A stretch of 64,000 nt of DNA from Lawsonibacter faecis (GCF_014287675.1 NZ_JACOPQ010000004.1:186001-250000), one strand, 5' to 3'. Shown: positions 54,190 through 63,233, counted from the stretch's first letter. The notes: generated by a model from the letters alone, not told the origin. Program-made: numbers and translations.

Positions 54190-54399
54190 GTGGCGAAACG
54201 GGAAAAACGTTTTCAGGTGGTGCTGAATGAATCCCCCGCCGGGGGACTTGGCATGGCCACCACCATTTTTCTGGACACACAGACCGGCGTGCAGTATCTG
54301 CAGGTCGTCAGCGGTTACGGCGGCGGTCTCACTCCCCTGCTGGACCGGGACGGCAGGCCCGTCATCTGGGATCTGGATCACCTGGAGGATGAGCGGTGA
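54190..54399 (+). CDS. DUF6440 family protein
   Basis: 69 aa; GTG 54190 behind GAGGAGGA. The family end TGVQYLQVVSGYGGGLTPLL with DRDGRPVI is clear. Function unknown. Its stop overlaps the GTG of exoA. Confidence 0.85.
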   Translation: MAKREKRFQVVLNESPAGGLGMATTIFLDTQTGVQYLQVVSGYGGGLTPLLDRDGRPVIWDLDHLEDER

Positions 54400-55148
54400 A
54401 GCTGGTTTCCTGGAATGTGAACGGGCTGCGCGCCTGCCTGGGGAAGGGCTTTCTGGAATCCTTTGCCGCGCTGGATGCGGACGTCTTCTGCCTGCAGGAG
54501 ACCAAGATGCAGCCCGGCCAGGCCGAGGTGGACCTGCCCGGCTACGTGCAGTATTGGAACAGCGCCGTGAAGAAGGGGTACTCCGGCACGGCGGTGTTTA
54601 CACGCGTGAAGCCCCTGGCGGTGACCTACGGCATCGGCTCCTCCGAGCACGACGGCGAGGGCCGGGCCATCACATTGGAGTTTGACAACTTTTTTCTGGT
54701 CAACTGCTACGTGCCCAACGCCCAGCGGGATCTGACGCGGCTATCGTTCCGTATGGCGTGGGAGGACGAGCTGCGCGCCTACCTCAAGGGACTGGACGGC
54801 AGGAAGCCGGTGATTTACTGCGGGGACCTGAATGTGGCCCATGAGGAGATTGACCTCAAGAATCCCAAGTCCAACCGGGGCAACGCCGGGTTCAGCGACG
54901 AGGAGCGGGGCAAGATGACCGAGCTGCTGGCCGCTGGATTTGTGGACACCTTTCGGTATCTCTATCCCGAGGCCGCCGGAGCCTACTCCTGGTGGAGCTA
55001 TATGTACCATGCCCGGGAGAACAACGCGGGGTGGCGCATCGACTACTTCATCGTCTCCGAGTCCATCAAGGATGCGGTTAACGACAGTGTAATCCACCCC
55101 GAGATTATGGGCAGCGACCACTGCCCGGTGGAATTGGATATTTTCTAG
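54396..55148 (+). CDS. exoA: exodeoxyribonuclease III (AP endonuclease)
   Basis: 250 aa, Xth type. Metal and catalytic motifs: SWNVNGLRA, FCLQETKM, NCYVPNA, YCGDLNVAHEEIDL, WWSYM, WRIDYF and GSDHCPV. It cuts DNA at abasic sites in base excision repair. GTG start overlaps the DUF6440 stop (GTGA). Confidence 0.96.
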   Translation: MKLVSWNVNGLRACLGKGFLESFAALDADVFCLQETKMQPGQAEVDLPGYVQYWNSAVKKGYSGTAVFTRVKPLAVTYGIGSSEHDGEGRAITLEFDNFFLVNCYVPNAQRDLTRLSFRMAWEDELRAYLKGLDGRKPVIYCGDLNVAHEEIDLKNPKSNRGNAGFSDEERGKMTELLAAGFVDTFRYLYPEAAGAYSWWSYMYHARENNAGWRIDYFIVSESIKDAVNDSVIHPEIMGSDHCPVELDIF

Positions 55149-55158
55149 TTGCCTCTTT

Positions 55159-55193
55159 TAAAGTCCCCGGCGCGTACGCGCCGGGGACTTTTT
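55159..55193 (+). terminator. terminator of exoA
   Basis: AAAGTCCCCGGCGCG and its complement around TAC, then TTTTT. Confidence 0.88.
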
Positions 55194-55215
55194 GCACAAA
55201 GCGGTACGGCAAAGG

Positions 55216-55672
55216 AATGGAACGGACTTTACCGGTTACGGGTCCCTCGGAAAGCCCCTGCGGCTTTGTGGGGAGAGGAGGGGCAAGGCAGTGGAATGAG
55301 GAATGCCCTCTCTCGCAGGGCGCTTAGAATGGAACGGACTTTGCCGGTTGGGGGCCCCACAAAGCCCATGGGCTTTGTGGGGAGAGGAGGGGCAAGGCAG
55401 TGGAATGAGGAATGCCCTCTCTCGCAGGGCGCTTAGAATGGAACGGACTTTGCCGGCTGGGGGCCCCACAAAGCCCATGGGCTTTGTGGGGAGAGGAGGG
55501 GCAAGGCAGTGGAATGAGAAATGCCCTCTCCCGCAGGGCGCTTAGAATGGAACGGACTTTGCCGGTTGGGGGCCCCACAAAGCCCATGGGCTTTGTGGGG
55601 AGAGGAGGGGCAAGGCAGTGGAATGAGGAATGCCCTCTTCCGCAGGGCGTTGCGAATGGAACGGACTTTGCC
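55216..55672 (+). repeat. second tandem array, 109-bp units
   Basis: Units start at 55216 (112 bp, diverged), 55328, 55437 and 55546; a partial copy begins at 55655. Each holds a perfect hairpin CCCACAAAGCCC / GGGCTTTGTGGG, GGAGAGGAGGGGCAAGG, and GCCCTCTCTCGCAGGGC. The sequence differs from the array at 26.5 kb, but the period is the same and both contain GGGGCCCC. It fills most of the 617-bp gap between exoA and the next gene; short ORFs in it follow the repeat. Confidence 0.95.
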
Positions 55673-55765
55673 CCGACGACGTATTGCGTCTCAGCCTAAA
55701 ATCCGCTATAATAGCGCTGACAAACTGCCGCAAGACCAATGCTTCCATGAGAGAGGATGCTGTAT

Positions 55766-56827
55766 TTGAGAAGGATACCCTACATCCCTCTGGCCGCAGT
55801 GCTGCTGGTGCTGGCGATCCTCTGCGGGGGCTGCGGCCGGAGCGGCGACGCGCAGGCCGGCCCCGCGGTCCTCGGCGCGGAGGAGCGTGCGGAGGCAGCC
55901 GCGCTGCTGGACGCGCAGCTGGGGCTTTTGAAGGACGAGATTAACGACACGGAGTATGAGCGCTGCCTCGCCTTTATGGAGACGCTCTATCCCCTGCGCC
56001 GGGACCGGCTGGAGCAGGACCGCTACGAGAAGTCGGCCGAGGAACGCCGCATGGTGGAGCGTCTCAACCAGCTCTATGAGCGCTACACCGCTAAATACCT
56101 GGGCGACGGCGGCACGTGGGGGTACGGGAATCCCTCCCAGCGGGTTCTGGCCGAGTACCGCGTCAGCGGGGACGGGAGCATCCGGGCGGACGGCTGGAGC
56201 CAGATCCGGGAGACCGGCGGCTGGACGGAGGAGGACTATCTGGATCTCTGGGACCAGATGCTCAGCATCCTTCCCGACGGGGCCTGGCGGGATTTCTCCC
56301 GCTTTATCGTGTTTACCGACGGCGAAGACGAGACCCTGGCCTACGTGACTCAGGCGGACAGCGCAGGCGAGCGGTGGGAGATTGCCGTGGACCCCGCCGA
56401 CGCGGAGGACAGCGACTGGTTTATCGAGACGGTGCTCCACGAGTACACCCACTACCTGACCCTCAACGCCGGTCAGGCGGACTACACCAGCCGGCAGACC
56501 GGGTCCACCTACAACGAGGAGGGCATGGTCACCTACGCAGACTCCTACCTCAACGCCTTCTATCAGGCGTTTTGGGCCGACTACCTGGACGACCGGCTGG
56601 CCAACATGGACTCCTACAACTTCTTTCTCCGGCATGAGGATGACTTCGTTACCGACTACGCCTCCACCGACCCGGCGGAGGACATCGCCGAGAGCTTTAC
56701 CTATTTCGTCCTGCAGGACAGGCAGAGAGGGGATGCGGTGTGGGAGCGGAAGCTGAATTTTTTTTATGATTACCGGGAACTGGTGGACTTTCGCAGCGAG
56801 GTCCGGGCGCGGCTTGGACTGGAATAG
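55766..56827 (+). CDS. lipoprotein with HEXXH metallopeptidase motif
   Basis: 353 aa. Signal and lipobox: IPLAAVLLVLAILCGGC, with Cys near residue 23. A helical N-terminal part (EERAEAAALLDAQL...) is followed by VLHEYTHYLTLNA, a HEXXH zinc motif, and a likely third-ligand region (EEGMVTYADSYLNAFY or AEDIAESFTYFV). Probably a membrane-tethered zinc peptidase; the family is not recognised. TTG 55766 lies 9 nt after GAGAGG; ATG 55757 abuts that site but is also possible. Confidence 0.75.
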   Translation: MRRIPYIPLAAVLLVLAILCGGCGRSGDAQAGPAVLGAEERAEAAALLDAQLGLLKDEINDTEYERCLAFMETLYPLRRDRLEQDRYEKSAEERRMVERLNQLYERYTAKYLGDGGTWGYGNPSQRVLAEYRVSGDGSIRADGWSQIRETGGWTEEDYLDLWDQMLSILPDGAWRDFSRFIVFTDGEDETLAYVTQADSAGERWEIAVDPADAEDSDWFIETVLHEYTHYLTLNAGQADYTSRQTGSTYNEEGMVTYADSYLNAFYQAFWADYLDDRLANMDSYNFFLRHEDDFVTDYASTDPAEDIAESFTYFVLQDRQRGDAVWERKLNFFYDYRELVDFRSEVRARLGLE

Positions 56828-56876
56828 AGCCGACCGGCGGACGCAGCGCCACCGGCAATTGCGGTAAGAAGAAATC

Positions 56877-56908
56877 AAGCGCCGTGGAACCCAGGTTCCA
56901 CGGCGCTT
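56877..56908. terminator. bidirectional terminator, lipoprotein and P-type-ATPase-like genes
   Basis: AAGCGCCGTGGAACC-CA-GGTTCCACGGCGCTT, a 15-bp perfect stem between converging genes. Confidence 0.85.
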
Positions 56909-56916
56909 CGCGCTCT

Positions 56917-59163
56917 TTAATACCGGTTTACCCACCCGGAGATCAGGAGCGTGGGCACCAGCCACATAACCATGAAGATCAGCAGATTGGCGGGGGAAAG
57001 GGAGGAGTAGGCCCCCACAAAGGTGAGGTAAAAGGCCAGCAGCACCCCCACGGCGGAGCCGGCGGAGGCCAGGCCCGCGGTGATCCGCACCGCCAGCCTC
57101 AGCCGCTTGCCGCCCACCACCGCCTCGGAGAAGGGGCCCAGCCCCTCCCGGCAGAGGACGGCGGAGAGGACCTCGCTGTGCTCCTGGTCGGGGTCGGACA
57201 GCTCCAGCCGCCGCTCAATGGCCGGAAACTCCATCTTTTCCACCGGCAGCTTAAACCGCTGGCGGAGCATGGCGGGGATGAGGTTAAAGTCCCGGGTGGC
57301 CAGCACGGGCCCCACCTTGTTGCGGATGAGGGCCGTCAGGGACGGGCGTACCACGCCGTGGAGATTGTAGCTCAGGGCGAAAATCCCGGCCAACTCCCCC
57401 TCGATGGCGCAGAATACGGCGTTTTTCACGTTCAGCCCCTGGGGAAGCCCAATCTCCATCAGGTGCATAAAGGCCGCGGAGCCCACCAGCACCTGGTCTC
57501 CCCGGATGACGGCGGCCATGCCGCCCTCGTACTGGGCGAAGTGCTCGCTGCGGCGGTAAATCGCGCCCTGGGAGCGGAGCAGATCATGAAAAATCTTATC
57601 GAGGCCGCAGCCCGAGTCACGGATGAGGGTGGCCGCGCAGGCCACCACCTTCTCCACCGGGAAGTCCCCGAAGACCTTAATGCCGTTCATGGAGACCGAG
57701 CCGGGAGGAAAGAGATCGATATCGGTGAGGAGAATCCCCGCGCCGCCCCCGGTACCCACCACGCCGTCCCACCCGGCGATGGCCGCGCCGCTCTTGGAGA
57801 GGCGCTGGCACAGAGTATTCCAGGGGATGCCATAGCAGAGAGCGGCGGAGAAGGAGGCCGCGGCGGTGAGGGTGGCGGAGAGGCACCAGAGCAGATGCTG
57901 GGGCTGCTTCTGCCCCAGGGAGGCGGTGATGGAGAAGAGGAGAGCGGCGATGAGGAGCAGCGGCGCGGTGACGCGGAAAATCCGCTGGGCCCCGTCGGGC
58001 GCCTGAATCTGGCTGCCGAAGCCCGCAGGCTCGCCGGACCACTTGGCGTAGGCGTCCCGACCGTTCCACTTGCCCTCGTCCAGAGTGACGAGGTAGGGCT
58101 CCTGGGCGGAGGCCGCCGTGCGGCAGGCGCTGCGGGAGCCGCGCCGCTTTAAGTAGGTGCCCCACATGGTGAGGCCCAGGGCCAGGGCGGAGATGGCGCA
58201 GTAGGGCATCTGCTCCTCCCGCCCGCCCAGGCTGATCATGGTCAGCGCATCGGCCAGGGTGGCCGCGCAGGCCAGGGAGACCAGAGTGTCCATGCCGATG
58301 CCCAGCTGGAAAATGCGCAGCAGCCCGGCCAGGAAGGTGTCCACGCCCAACAGCATGGCGCAGCCCAGCATCCCCGCCAGGGTGTATACCCGCAGCTCGT
58401 AGGACTCGCCCAGGGGACCGGGCAGGGGGAATTTAAAGAAGGGGGCCAGAGTCAGGTAGAGCAGCGGCAGGGCCAGCAGCAGCACCAGGACGCCCCGCAG
58501 GCGCAGGAAGCTCAGACCCCGGTTATAGCGCTTGTAGAGGTCCGCGGGCGGCAGATCAGGGGCCGGAGGCAGGGCACGGCGGGATCTGCGGCGGCGCATG
58601 GGCGCGTCAACGTCCTCGCTGTCCACGCCGGGGAGGTACTTCTCCGCCTTGCGGACGTCCTCGTCGTCCTCCACGCCCTCCTCTTCAAACATATGCTCGG
58701 CGTAGTCGTCCGCCTTCCGGCGGAGCTTGTTAATCCCGGCCTGGAGGGGGCTCTCCTCCTCCGGCCCGTCCGGCGGAGCGGAGGCGGTCTCCTCCTCGCC
58801 GGGGAAGTCCACCACCTTTTCGTCCGGGGCCTTCCCCTCAGAAGGGGTCGGCCGGGGCTTGTTCCGCGCCGAGGGCGGAGAGACGGCGCCCGGCGCGCCG
58901 TCCCCGGCCTCCGGTTCCTGCGGCGCAGGCTGGCGGGGCGCGGCCTTCCCCGGGAAATCCACCACATTGTCGATGGCGCCCTCCCGCCTGGGGGGACGGT
59001 GCGGCCGGGGCAGATCCTTCTGGGGGATGACCGGCAGGGGTATGGTGTTGTCCATCTCCTCCCCGCCGCCGCGGCCCTTGTACTCGGCCAGAATTTCCTC
59101 CAGGGAGAACGCCTCTCCGTCCGGGTGGCCTTTATTCAGTTGGTCGTCCCGGTCTTTCGGCAT
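56917..59163 (-). CDS. P-type-ATPase-like membrane protein lacking the DKTGT motif
   Basis: 748 aa. Residues 1-215 are disordered, Pro/Glu-rich, with VVDFPG twice. About four helices follow, then a loop, two helices and a cytoplasmic part with the layout of a heavy-metal P-type ATPase. GAAIAGWDGV is followed by a block where DKTGTLT should be but which reads LTDIDLFPPG (about nt 57703-57730), then EKVVACAATL. GSAAFM comes next, then VLATRDFNLIP in place of the TGDN block. No GDGxND is seen, and two terminal helices end it. It is probably a non-catalytic relative. The gene sits between rlmB and converging lipoprotein. Confidence 0.7.
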   Translation of the reverse strand: MPKDRDDQLNKGHPDGEAFSLEEILAEYKGRGGGEEMDNTIPLPVIPQKDLPRPHRPPRREGAIDNVVDFPGKAAPRQPAPQEPEAGDGAPGAVSPPSARNKPRPTPSEGKAPDEKVVDFPGEEETASAPPDGPEEESPLQAGINKLRRKADDYAEHMFEEEGVEDDEDVRKAEKYLPGVDSEDVDAPMRRRRSRRALPPAPDLPPADLYKRYNRGLSFLRLRGVLVLLLALPLLYLTLAPFFKFPLPGPLGESYELRVYTLAGMLGCAMLLGVDTFLAGLLRIFQLGIGMDTLVSLACAATLADALTMISLGGREEQMPYCAISALALGLTMWGTYLKRRGSRSACRTAASAQEPYLVTLDEGKWNGRDAYAKWSGEPAGFGSQIQAPDGAQRIFRVTAPLLLIAALLFSITASLGQKQPQHLLWCLSATLTAAASFSAALCYGIPWNTLCQRLSKSGAAIAGWDGVVGTGGGAGILLTDIDLFPPGSVSMNGIKVFGDFPVEKVVACAATLIRDSGCGLDKIFHDLLRSQGAIYRRSEHFAQYEGGMAAVIRGDQVLVGSAAFMHLMEIGLPQGLNVKNAVFCAIEGELAGIFALSYNLHGVVRPSLTALIRNKVGPVLATRDFNLIPAMLRQRFKLPVEKMEFPAIERRLELSDPDQEHSEVLSAVLCREGLGPFSEAVVGGKRLRLAVRITAGLASAGSAVGVLLAFYLTFVGAYSSLSPANLLIFMVMWLVPTLLISGWVNRY

Positions 59164-59220
59164 AAAACTCGTCCTTTGCGATGTGTCGGGTCTTAATAAG
59201 ATGGTTTGGATGGCGGATAC

Positions 59221-59997
59221 CTACCCCAGCCGCTGGCGGACTGCTTCATAGAGCATAATGGCTGCGGCGGCGCTGGCGTTGAGGGAGTTGAGCTTGCCCC
59301 GCATGGGTATACTGACCTTGAAGTCGCACTGCTCGGACACCAGGCGGCCCATGCCCTCCCCCTCGCTGCCGATGACAATGGCGGCGGGGCCCTTCAGGTC
59401 GGCCCTGTAGAGGCTGGTATCCCCGTCGGCGGCGGTGCCGAAAATCCACAGGCCCTCGTCCTTCAACTCCTTCAAAAGTGCGGTCAGGTTGGGCACCCGT
59501 GCCACGGGCACATGGGCCACGGCCCCGGCGGAGGTCTTTGCCACGATGGCGGTGAGGCCGGCGGAGCGGCGCTTGGGGATGATGACCCCGTGGGCCCCGG
59601 CGCACTCGGCCGTGCGGATGACCGCCCCCAGATTGTGGGGGTCGGAGAGCTCGTCGCAGACCACCACGAGGGGGGCTTCTCCCCTCTCCCTGGCGGCGTT
59701 TAATATATCGTCCACGCTGGCGTACTCCCGGACGGCCGCCACGGCGATGACGCCCTGGTGGGCGTGGGTGCGGCTCATGCCGTCCAGCTTGCGCCGGTCG
59801 GCCTCCACCACCACGACGCCCCTGTCCCGGGCGGTGGAGGCGATATGGCCCAGGGTGGCGTCGGTCTCGCCCCGGGCGATAAAAATCTTGTCGATGGTGG
59901 TCCCGGCCCGGAGGGCCTCGATGACCGCGTTGCGGCCCTCGATAATGCCGTCGGCCTCAGCCTCGGCGTCCGGTCTGCGGGGGGTGTTCTCTCTCAT
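59221..59997 (-). CDS. rlmB: 23S rRNA (guanosine-2'-O)-methyltransferase, RlmB/SpoU type
   Basis: 258 aa. N-terminal substrate-binding domain (IIEGRNAVIEALRAG) and SPOUT domain with DPHNLGAVIRTAECAG, VIGSEGEGM and IPMRGKLNSLNASAAAAIMLYE. The frame is open to 60066; ATG 59997 after AGGCAGGA gives the normal length. Same strand as the P-type-like gene, 57 bp upstream of it. Confidence 0.94.
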   Translation of the reverse strand: MRENTPRRPDAEAEADGIIEGRNAVIEALRAGTTIDKIFIARGETDATLGHIASTARDRGVVVVEADRRKLDGMSRTHAHQGVIAVAAVREYASVDDILNAARERGEAPLVVVCDELSDPHNLGAVIRTAECAGAHGVIIPKRRSAGLTAIVAKTSAGAVAHVPVARVPNLTALLKELKDEGLWIFGTAADGDTSLYRADLKGPAAIVIGSEGEGMGRLVSEQCDFKVSIPMRGKLNSLNASAAAAIMLYEAVRQRLG

Positions 59998-60162
59998 GGG
60001 GCGTCCTGCCTTTCTTCCACTGGGGTACTGTCCATAGATAGTAGAAGTATACCACAGTTGAGCCATAAGAGAAAGACGAAAATGCGCATTTCACAGGGAA
60101 AGATTCCAGCGGCGGCGGGATGGTTTTCATAGAAAGTTTACACCTTTCGCCCCCCTCCTTCC

Positions 60163-60191
60163 TTGTATTTCATAGTCCGGTGTGGTACAAT
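60163..60191 (+). promoter_or_regulatory. promoter of second ftsH
   Basis: TTGTAT, 17 bp, TACAAT. The same -35 hexamer serves gdpP and recJ. Confidence 0.7.
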
Positions 60192-60255
60192 ACGACAAAA
60201 CTGCAAGGGACGGAAACGCCCTGTTTTCAGCGGTAGAAATAAGGAGGGCAAGCAT

Positions 60256-62430
60256 TTGAAGCCCGATAATCAAAATAACAACGGCAACAAAAACGGCGGC
60301 CCAGGCAATAAGAAGAGCTGGATCGGCCTGGTATCCATACTCCTGTGGGCCCTGATCCTCACGCTGCTGCTCCAGTCCGCCATCGGCATGTTCAAGAGCG
60401 CCAACACGGTGGAGGTGGACTACTCCACCTTCCGCGAGTGGGTGCGGCAGGACTTCGTTGCGGAGGTGAAGACCGAGAGCAACCAGTACGTTATCACCCT
60501 GAAGGACAACGTGGCGGTCACCGAGCAGGACGGCCAGTTCCTCCTCTCCTGGAAGGAGGAGGAGCCCCAGCCCAGCGAAGCGCCCCAGGAGACAACCCCC
60601 GCCGATACCGCTGTCCCGGATGCGGCGGTGAACCCCTGGATGAATGGGCAGACCGCCGAGGCCAAGGCGTCCAAGCTGAAATTCGTCACCGCGCCCACCA
60701 TCTCCACCGACGGCCTCACCGATCTGCTGGATGAGCACGGCGTCAAGTACGGCACCGACATTGTCCAGGAGTCCTCCATGCTGATGAGTATGCTCATCAG
60801 CTATGTGGTGCCCATCCTGATTATGGTGGTGGGCATGGTCTTCCTCTTCCGGTTTATGTCCAACAAGATGGGCGGCGCCGGCGGCCTGGGCGGCGTGGGC
60901 AAGGCCAACGCCAAGGTCTATGTGGAGAAGAAAACCGGCGTCACATTCAAGGATGTGGCCGGCCAGGACGAGGCCAAGGAGTCCCTGGTGGAGATCATCG
61001 ACTTCCTCCACAACCCCCAGAAATACACCGAGATCGGCGCCAAGCTGCCCAAGGGCGCGCTGCTGGTGGGCCCTCCGGGCACCGGCAAGACCCTGCTGGC
61101 CAAGGCGGTGGCCGGCGAGGCCAACGTGCCCTTCTTCTCCATCTCCGGCTCCGACTTCGTAGAGATGTTTGTGGGCGTGGGCGCGTCCCGTGTCCGCGAC
61201 CTCTTCAAGGAGGCCAGCAAGATGGCCCCCTGCATCGTCTTCATCGACGAGATCGACACCATCGGCAAATCCCGCGACAACCGCATGGGCGGCAACGACG
61301 AGCGGGAGCAGACCCTCAACCAGCTCCTGGCCGAGATGGACGGCTTCGACCCCACCAAGGGCGTCATCCTTCTTGCGGCCACCAACCGGCCCGAGGTCCT
61401 GGACCAGGCCCTGCTGCGGCCCGGCCGGTTCGACCGGCGGATCACCGTGGACCGGCCCAACTTGGCGGGCCGTCTCGCCACCCTCCAGGTCCACACCCGG
61501 AACATCCGCCTGGCGGAGGACGTGGACCTGAATAAAATCGCTCTGGCCACCGCGGGCACCGTGGGGGCGGATCTGGCCAATCTGGTCAACGAGGCCGCCC
61601 TCCGGGCCGTCCGCCTGGGCCGCAAGGCCGTGAACCAGAACGACCTGCTGACCGCCTTCGAGCTGGTTATCGCCGGCGCGGAGAAAAAGGGCAGCGTCCT
61701 CTCCGAGTTCGAGAAGCGGCTGGTGGCCTACCATGAGGTGGGGCACGCCATGGTGGCCTACAAGCAGAAGAACGGCAAGCCCGTGCAGAAGATTACCATT
61801 GTCCCCCATACCCAGGGGGCGCTGGGCTATACCCTCCACCTCCCCGAGGAGGACAAGAACCTCTCCACAAAGGACGAGCTGCTGGCCCAAATCGCCACCA
61901 GCATGGGCGGCCGGGCGGCGGAGAAGCTGGTCCTGGGCGTGGAGAGCAACGGCGCCGCTCAGGACATCCAGGACGCCACCGGCATCGCACGGAATATGGT
62001 GGCCCTCTACGGCATGAGTGAAAAGTTCGGCATGATGGCCCTGGCCTCCCGCCGCAACCAATATCTGGAGGGCGGCTACGGCATTGACTGCGCCCAGGAG
62101 ACCGCCGCCGGGATAGACGACGCGGTGCGGGAGATTATCAGCGGCGCTTACGACAAGGCCATGAAAATCCTGATTGAAAACCGGGAGGATATGGACAGGG
62201 TGGTGGCCTACCTCCTGGCCAAGGAGACCATTACCGGCGGGGAGATGACGGCCATCCTGGAGGGAACCGACCCCGCTCTGGCGGAGAATTACGGGGCCTC
62301 GCCGGAGCCTCCCGCCCGCCGGGAGTCTCAGAGCCCCATCGCTCTGGCGGGAGATAAGCCCGCGGAGCCGCCCCAAACGGATATCCCGCCCGAGGGAAAG
62401 CCGAAGGACGGCGGAGAGCTGCCCCACTGA
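60256..62430 (+). CDS. ftsH: ATP-dependent zinc metalloprotease FtsH (second)
   Basis: 724 aa. TTG 60256 follows AAGGAGGG. Two membrane helices (residues 22-42 and about 180-200) flank a longer external domain with a Pro/Glu-rich insert (EEEPQPSEAPQETTPAD). AAA motifs GPPGTGKT and FIDEID, protease HEVGH (about residue 493). The Pro-rich C-terminal tail is long. It is clearly diverged from the FtsH at 27218, so it is an old paralogue rather than a recent copy. Confidence 0.95.
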   Translation: MKPDNQNNNGNKNGGPGNKKSWIGLVSILLWALILTLLLQSAIGMFKSANTVEVDYSTFREWVRQDFVAEVKTESNQYVITLKDNVAVTEQDGQFLLSWKEEEPQPSEAPQETTPADTAVPDAAVNPWMNGQTAEAKASKLKFVTAPTISTDGLTDLLDEHGVKYGTDIVQESSMLMSMLISYVVPILIMVVGMVFLFRFMSNKMGGAGGLGGVGKANAKVYVEKKTGVTFKDVAGQDEAKESLVEIIDFLHNPQKYTEIGAKLPKGALLVGPPGTGKTLLAKAVAGEANVPFFSISGSDFVEMFVGVGASRVRDLFKEASKMAPCIVFIDEIDTIGKSRDNRMGGNDEREQTLNQLLAEMDGFDPTKGVILLAATNRPEVLDQALLRPGRFDRRITVDRPNLAGRLATLQVHTRNIRLAEDVDLNKIALATAGTVGADLANLVNEAALRAVRLGRKAVNQNDLLTAFELVIAGAEKKGSVLSEFEKRLVAYHEVGHAMVAYKQKNGKPVQKITIVPHTQGALGYTLHLPEEDKNLSTKDELLAQIATSMGGRAAEKLVLGVESNGAAQDIQDATGIARNMVALYGMSEKFGMMALASRRNQYLEGGYGIDCAQETAAGIDDAVREIISGAYDKAMKILIENREDMDRVVAYLLAKETITGGEMTAILEGTDPALAENYGASPEPPARRESQSPIALAGDKPAEPPQTDIPPEGKPKDGGELPH

Positions 62431-62442
62431 GTGAGCTTTGAA

Positions 62443-62472
62443 GAGCGCCGGACCCCGCGGGGTCCGGCGCTC
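62443..62472 (+). terminator. hairpin behind second ftsH
   Basis: A perfect 30-bp palindrome GAGCGCCGGACCCCG and complement; no own T-run, next to the family A hairpin. Confidence 0.7.
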
Positions 62473-62674
62473 AGCTTGTCAAAGAAGCCCTTTGGGGCTT
62501 CTTTGACAGAAGGCTGCATGACGTCTGGGCTCGATTTATTTGGAAACAGTCGCCCCAGCCGTCATGAGAAGCGTTATTTTTGAGGTGCCTGCCCCCAGAA
62601 ATGACGGATTTTAAATTTATTCCGTCGTCTGCGGACGACGCAGATCTGCGAGGCTTTCTCTGCGGAGGTTTTTT
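62472..62674 (+). repeat. hairpin repeat family A, copy 3
   Basis: CAGCTTGTCAAAGAAGCCC / GGGCTTCTTTGACAG, TGCATGACG, GGGCTCGA, AACAGTCGCCCC and CGTCATGAGAAG, then 50 bp not present in copy 2. The tail module GTCGTCTGCGGACG...CTCTGCGGAGG-TTTTTT ends it. Fills most of the 331-bp gap; no gene seen. Confidence 0.85.
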
Positions 62675-62761
62675 GACACCCTGAAGAGCGCCGCCCCCCG
62701 GGGATGAAGTATTTGCATATCGGGACCGATGCTGATATGATGGGGAAAAGAGGTGCTTTGC

Positions 62762-63103
62762 ATGAAAAGAAGTTTCAGAGTATTTGCCCTGCTGCTGACC
62801 TGTTCCCTGCTGTGTACCTTGCTCCCCGCCGCGAGAGCCGGGGCGGCGGCCCCGACACCGCCCTCCTGGTGCCGGCTGGAGGAGTACGTGGTGTTTGAAG
62901 GGTCCGCAGCCTATGAGCAGGAAAACTGGGAGAAAATTCTTTTCCTTCGGGCGGACGCGGAGGCAGGCGGCGCCACACCCAAAAAAGACGGGGACGCGCA
63001 GAGCTTTGAAGCGCTCTCCGCGCTGCTCTCCGCGTTGGACGCCCTCTTCAAGAGCGATATGATTCCCGTCACCGCCGAGGCGCTGGCGAAAGAAATTTCA
63101 TAG
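62762..63103 (+). CDS. small secreted protein
   Basis: 113 aa. Signal peptide VFALLLTCSLLCTLLPAARAG with AxA-type cleavage. The mature part (WCRLEEYVVFEGSAAYEQEN) has a single Cys and ends ALAKEIS. AAAAGAGG precedes ATG 62762. No family recognised. Confidence 0.65.
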   Translation: MKRSFRVFALLLTCSLLCTLLPAARAGAAAPTPPSWCRLEEYVVFEGSAAYEQENWEKILFLRADAEAGGATPKKDGDAQSFEALSALLSALDALFKSDMIPVTAEALAKEIS

Positions 63104-63120
63104 ATGACCAATTACCCCGC

Positions 63121-63151
63121 GCCCCCGGCGGCCATAAAGGCCGCCGGGGGC
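63121..63151 (+). terminator. terminator of the small secreted protein gene
   Basis: GCCCCCGGCGGCC-ATAAA-GGCCGCCGGGGGC followed by ATATTTT. Confidence 0.75.
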
Positions 63152-63233
63152 ATATTTTACGGTAAAACCGCCGGGAGACAACCCCGGTTTTCCACCGCTA
63201 TTTCCCGCCCTGTGGATATTTCCCGAATGAACT

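Noticed and set aside
60127..62427. 766-aa open frame antisense to the second ftsH
   Set aside because: It mirrors the codon pattern of ftsH in GC-rich DNA, has no ribosome binding site and encodes a low-complexity Gly/Val/His-rich product.
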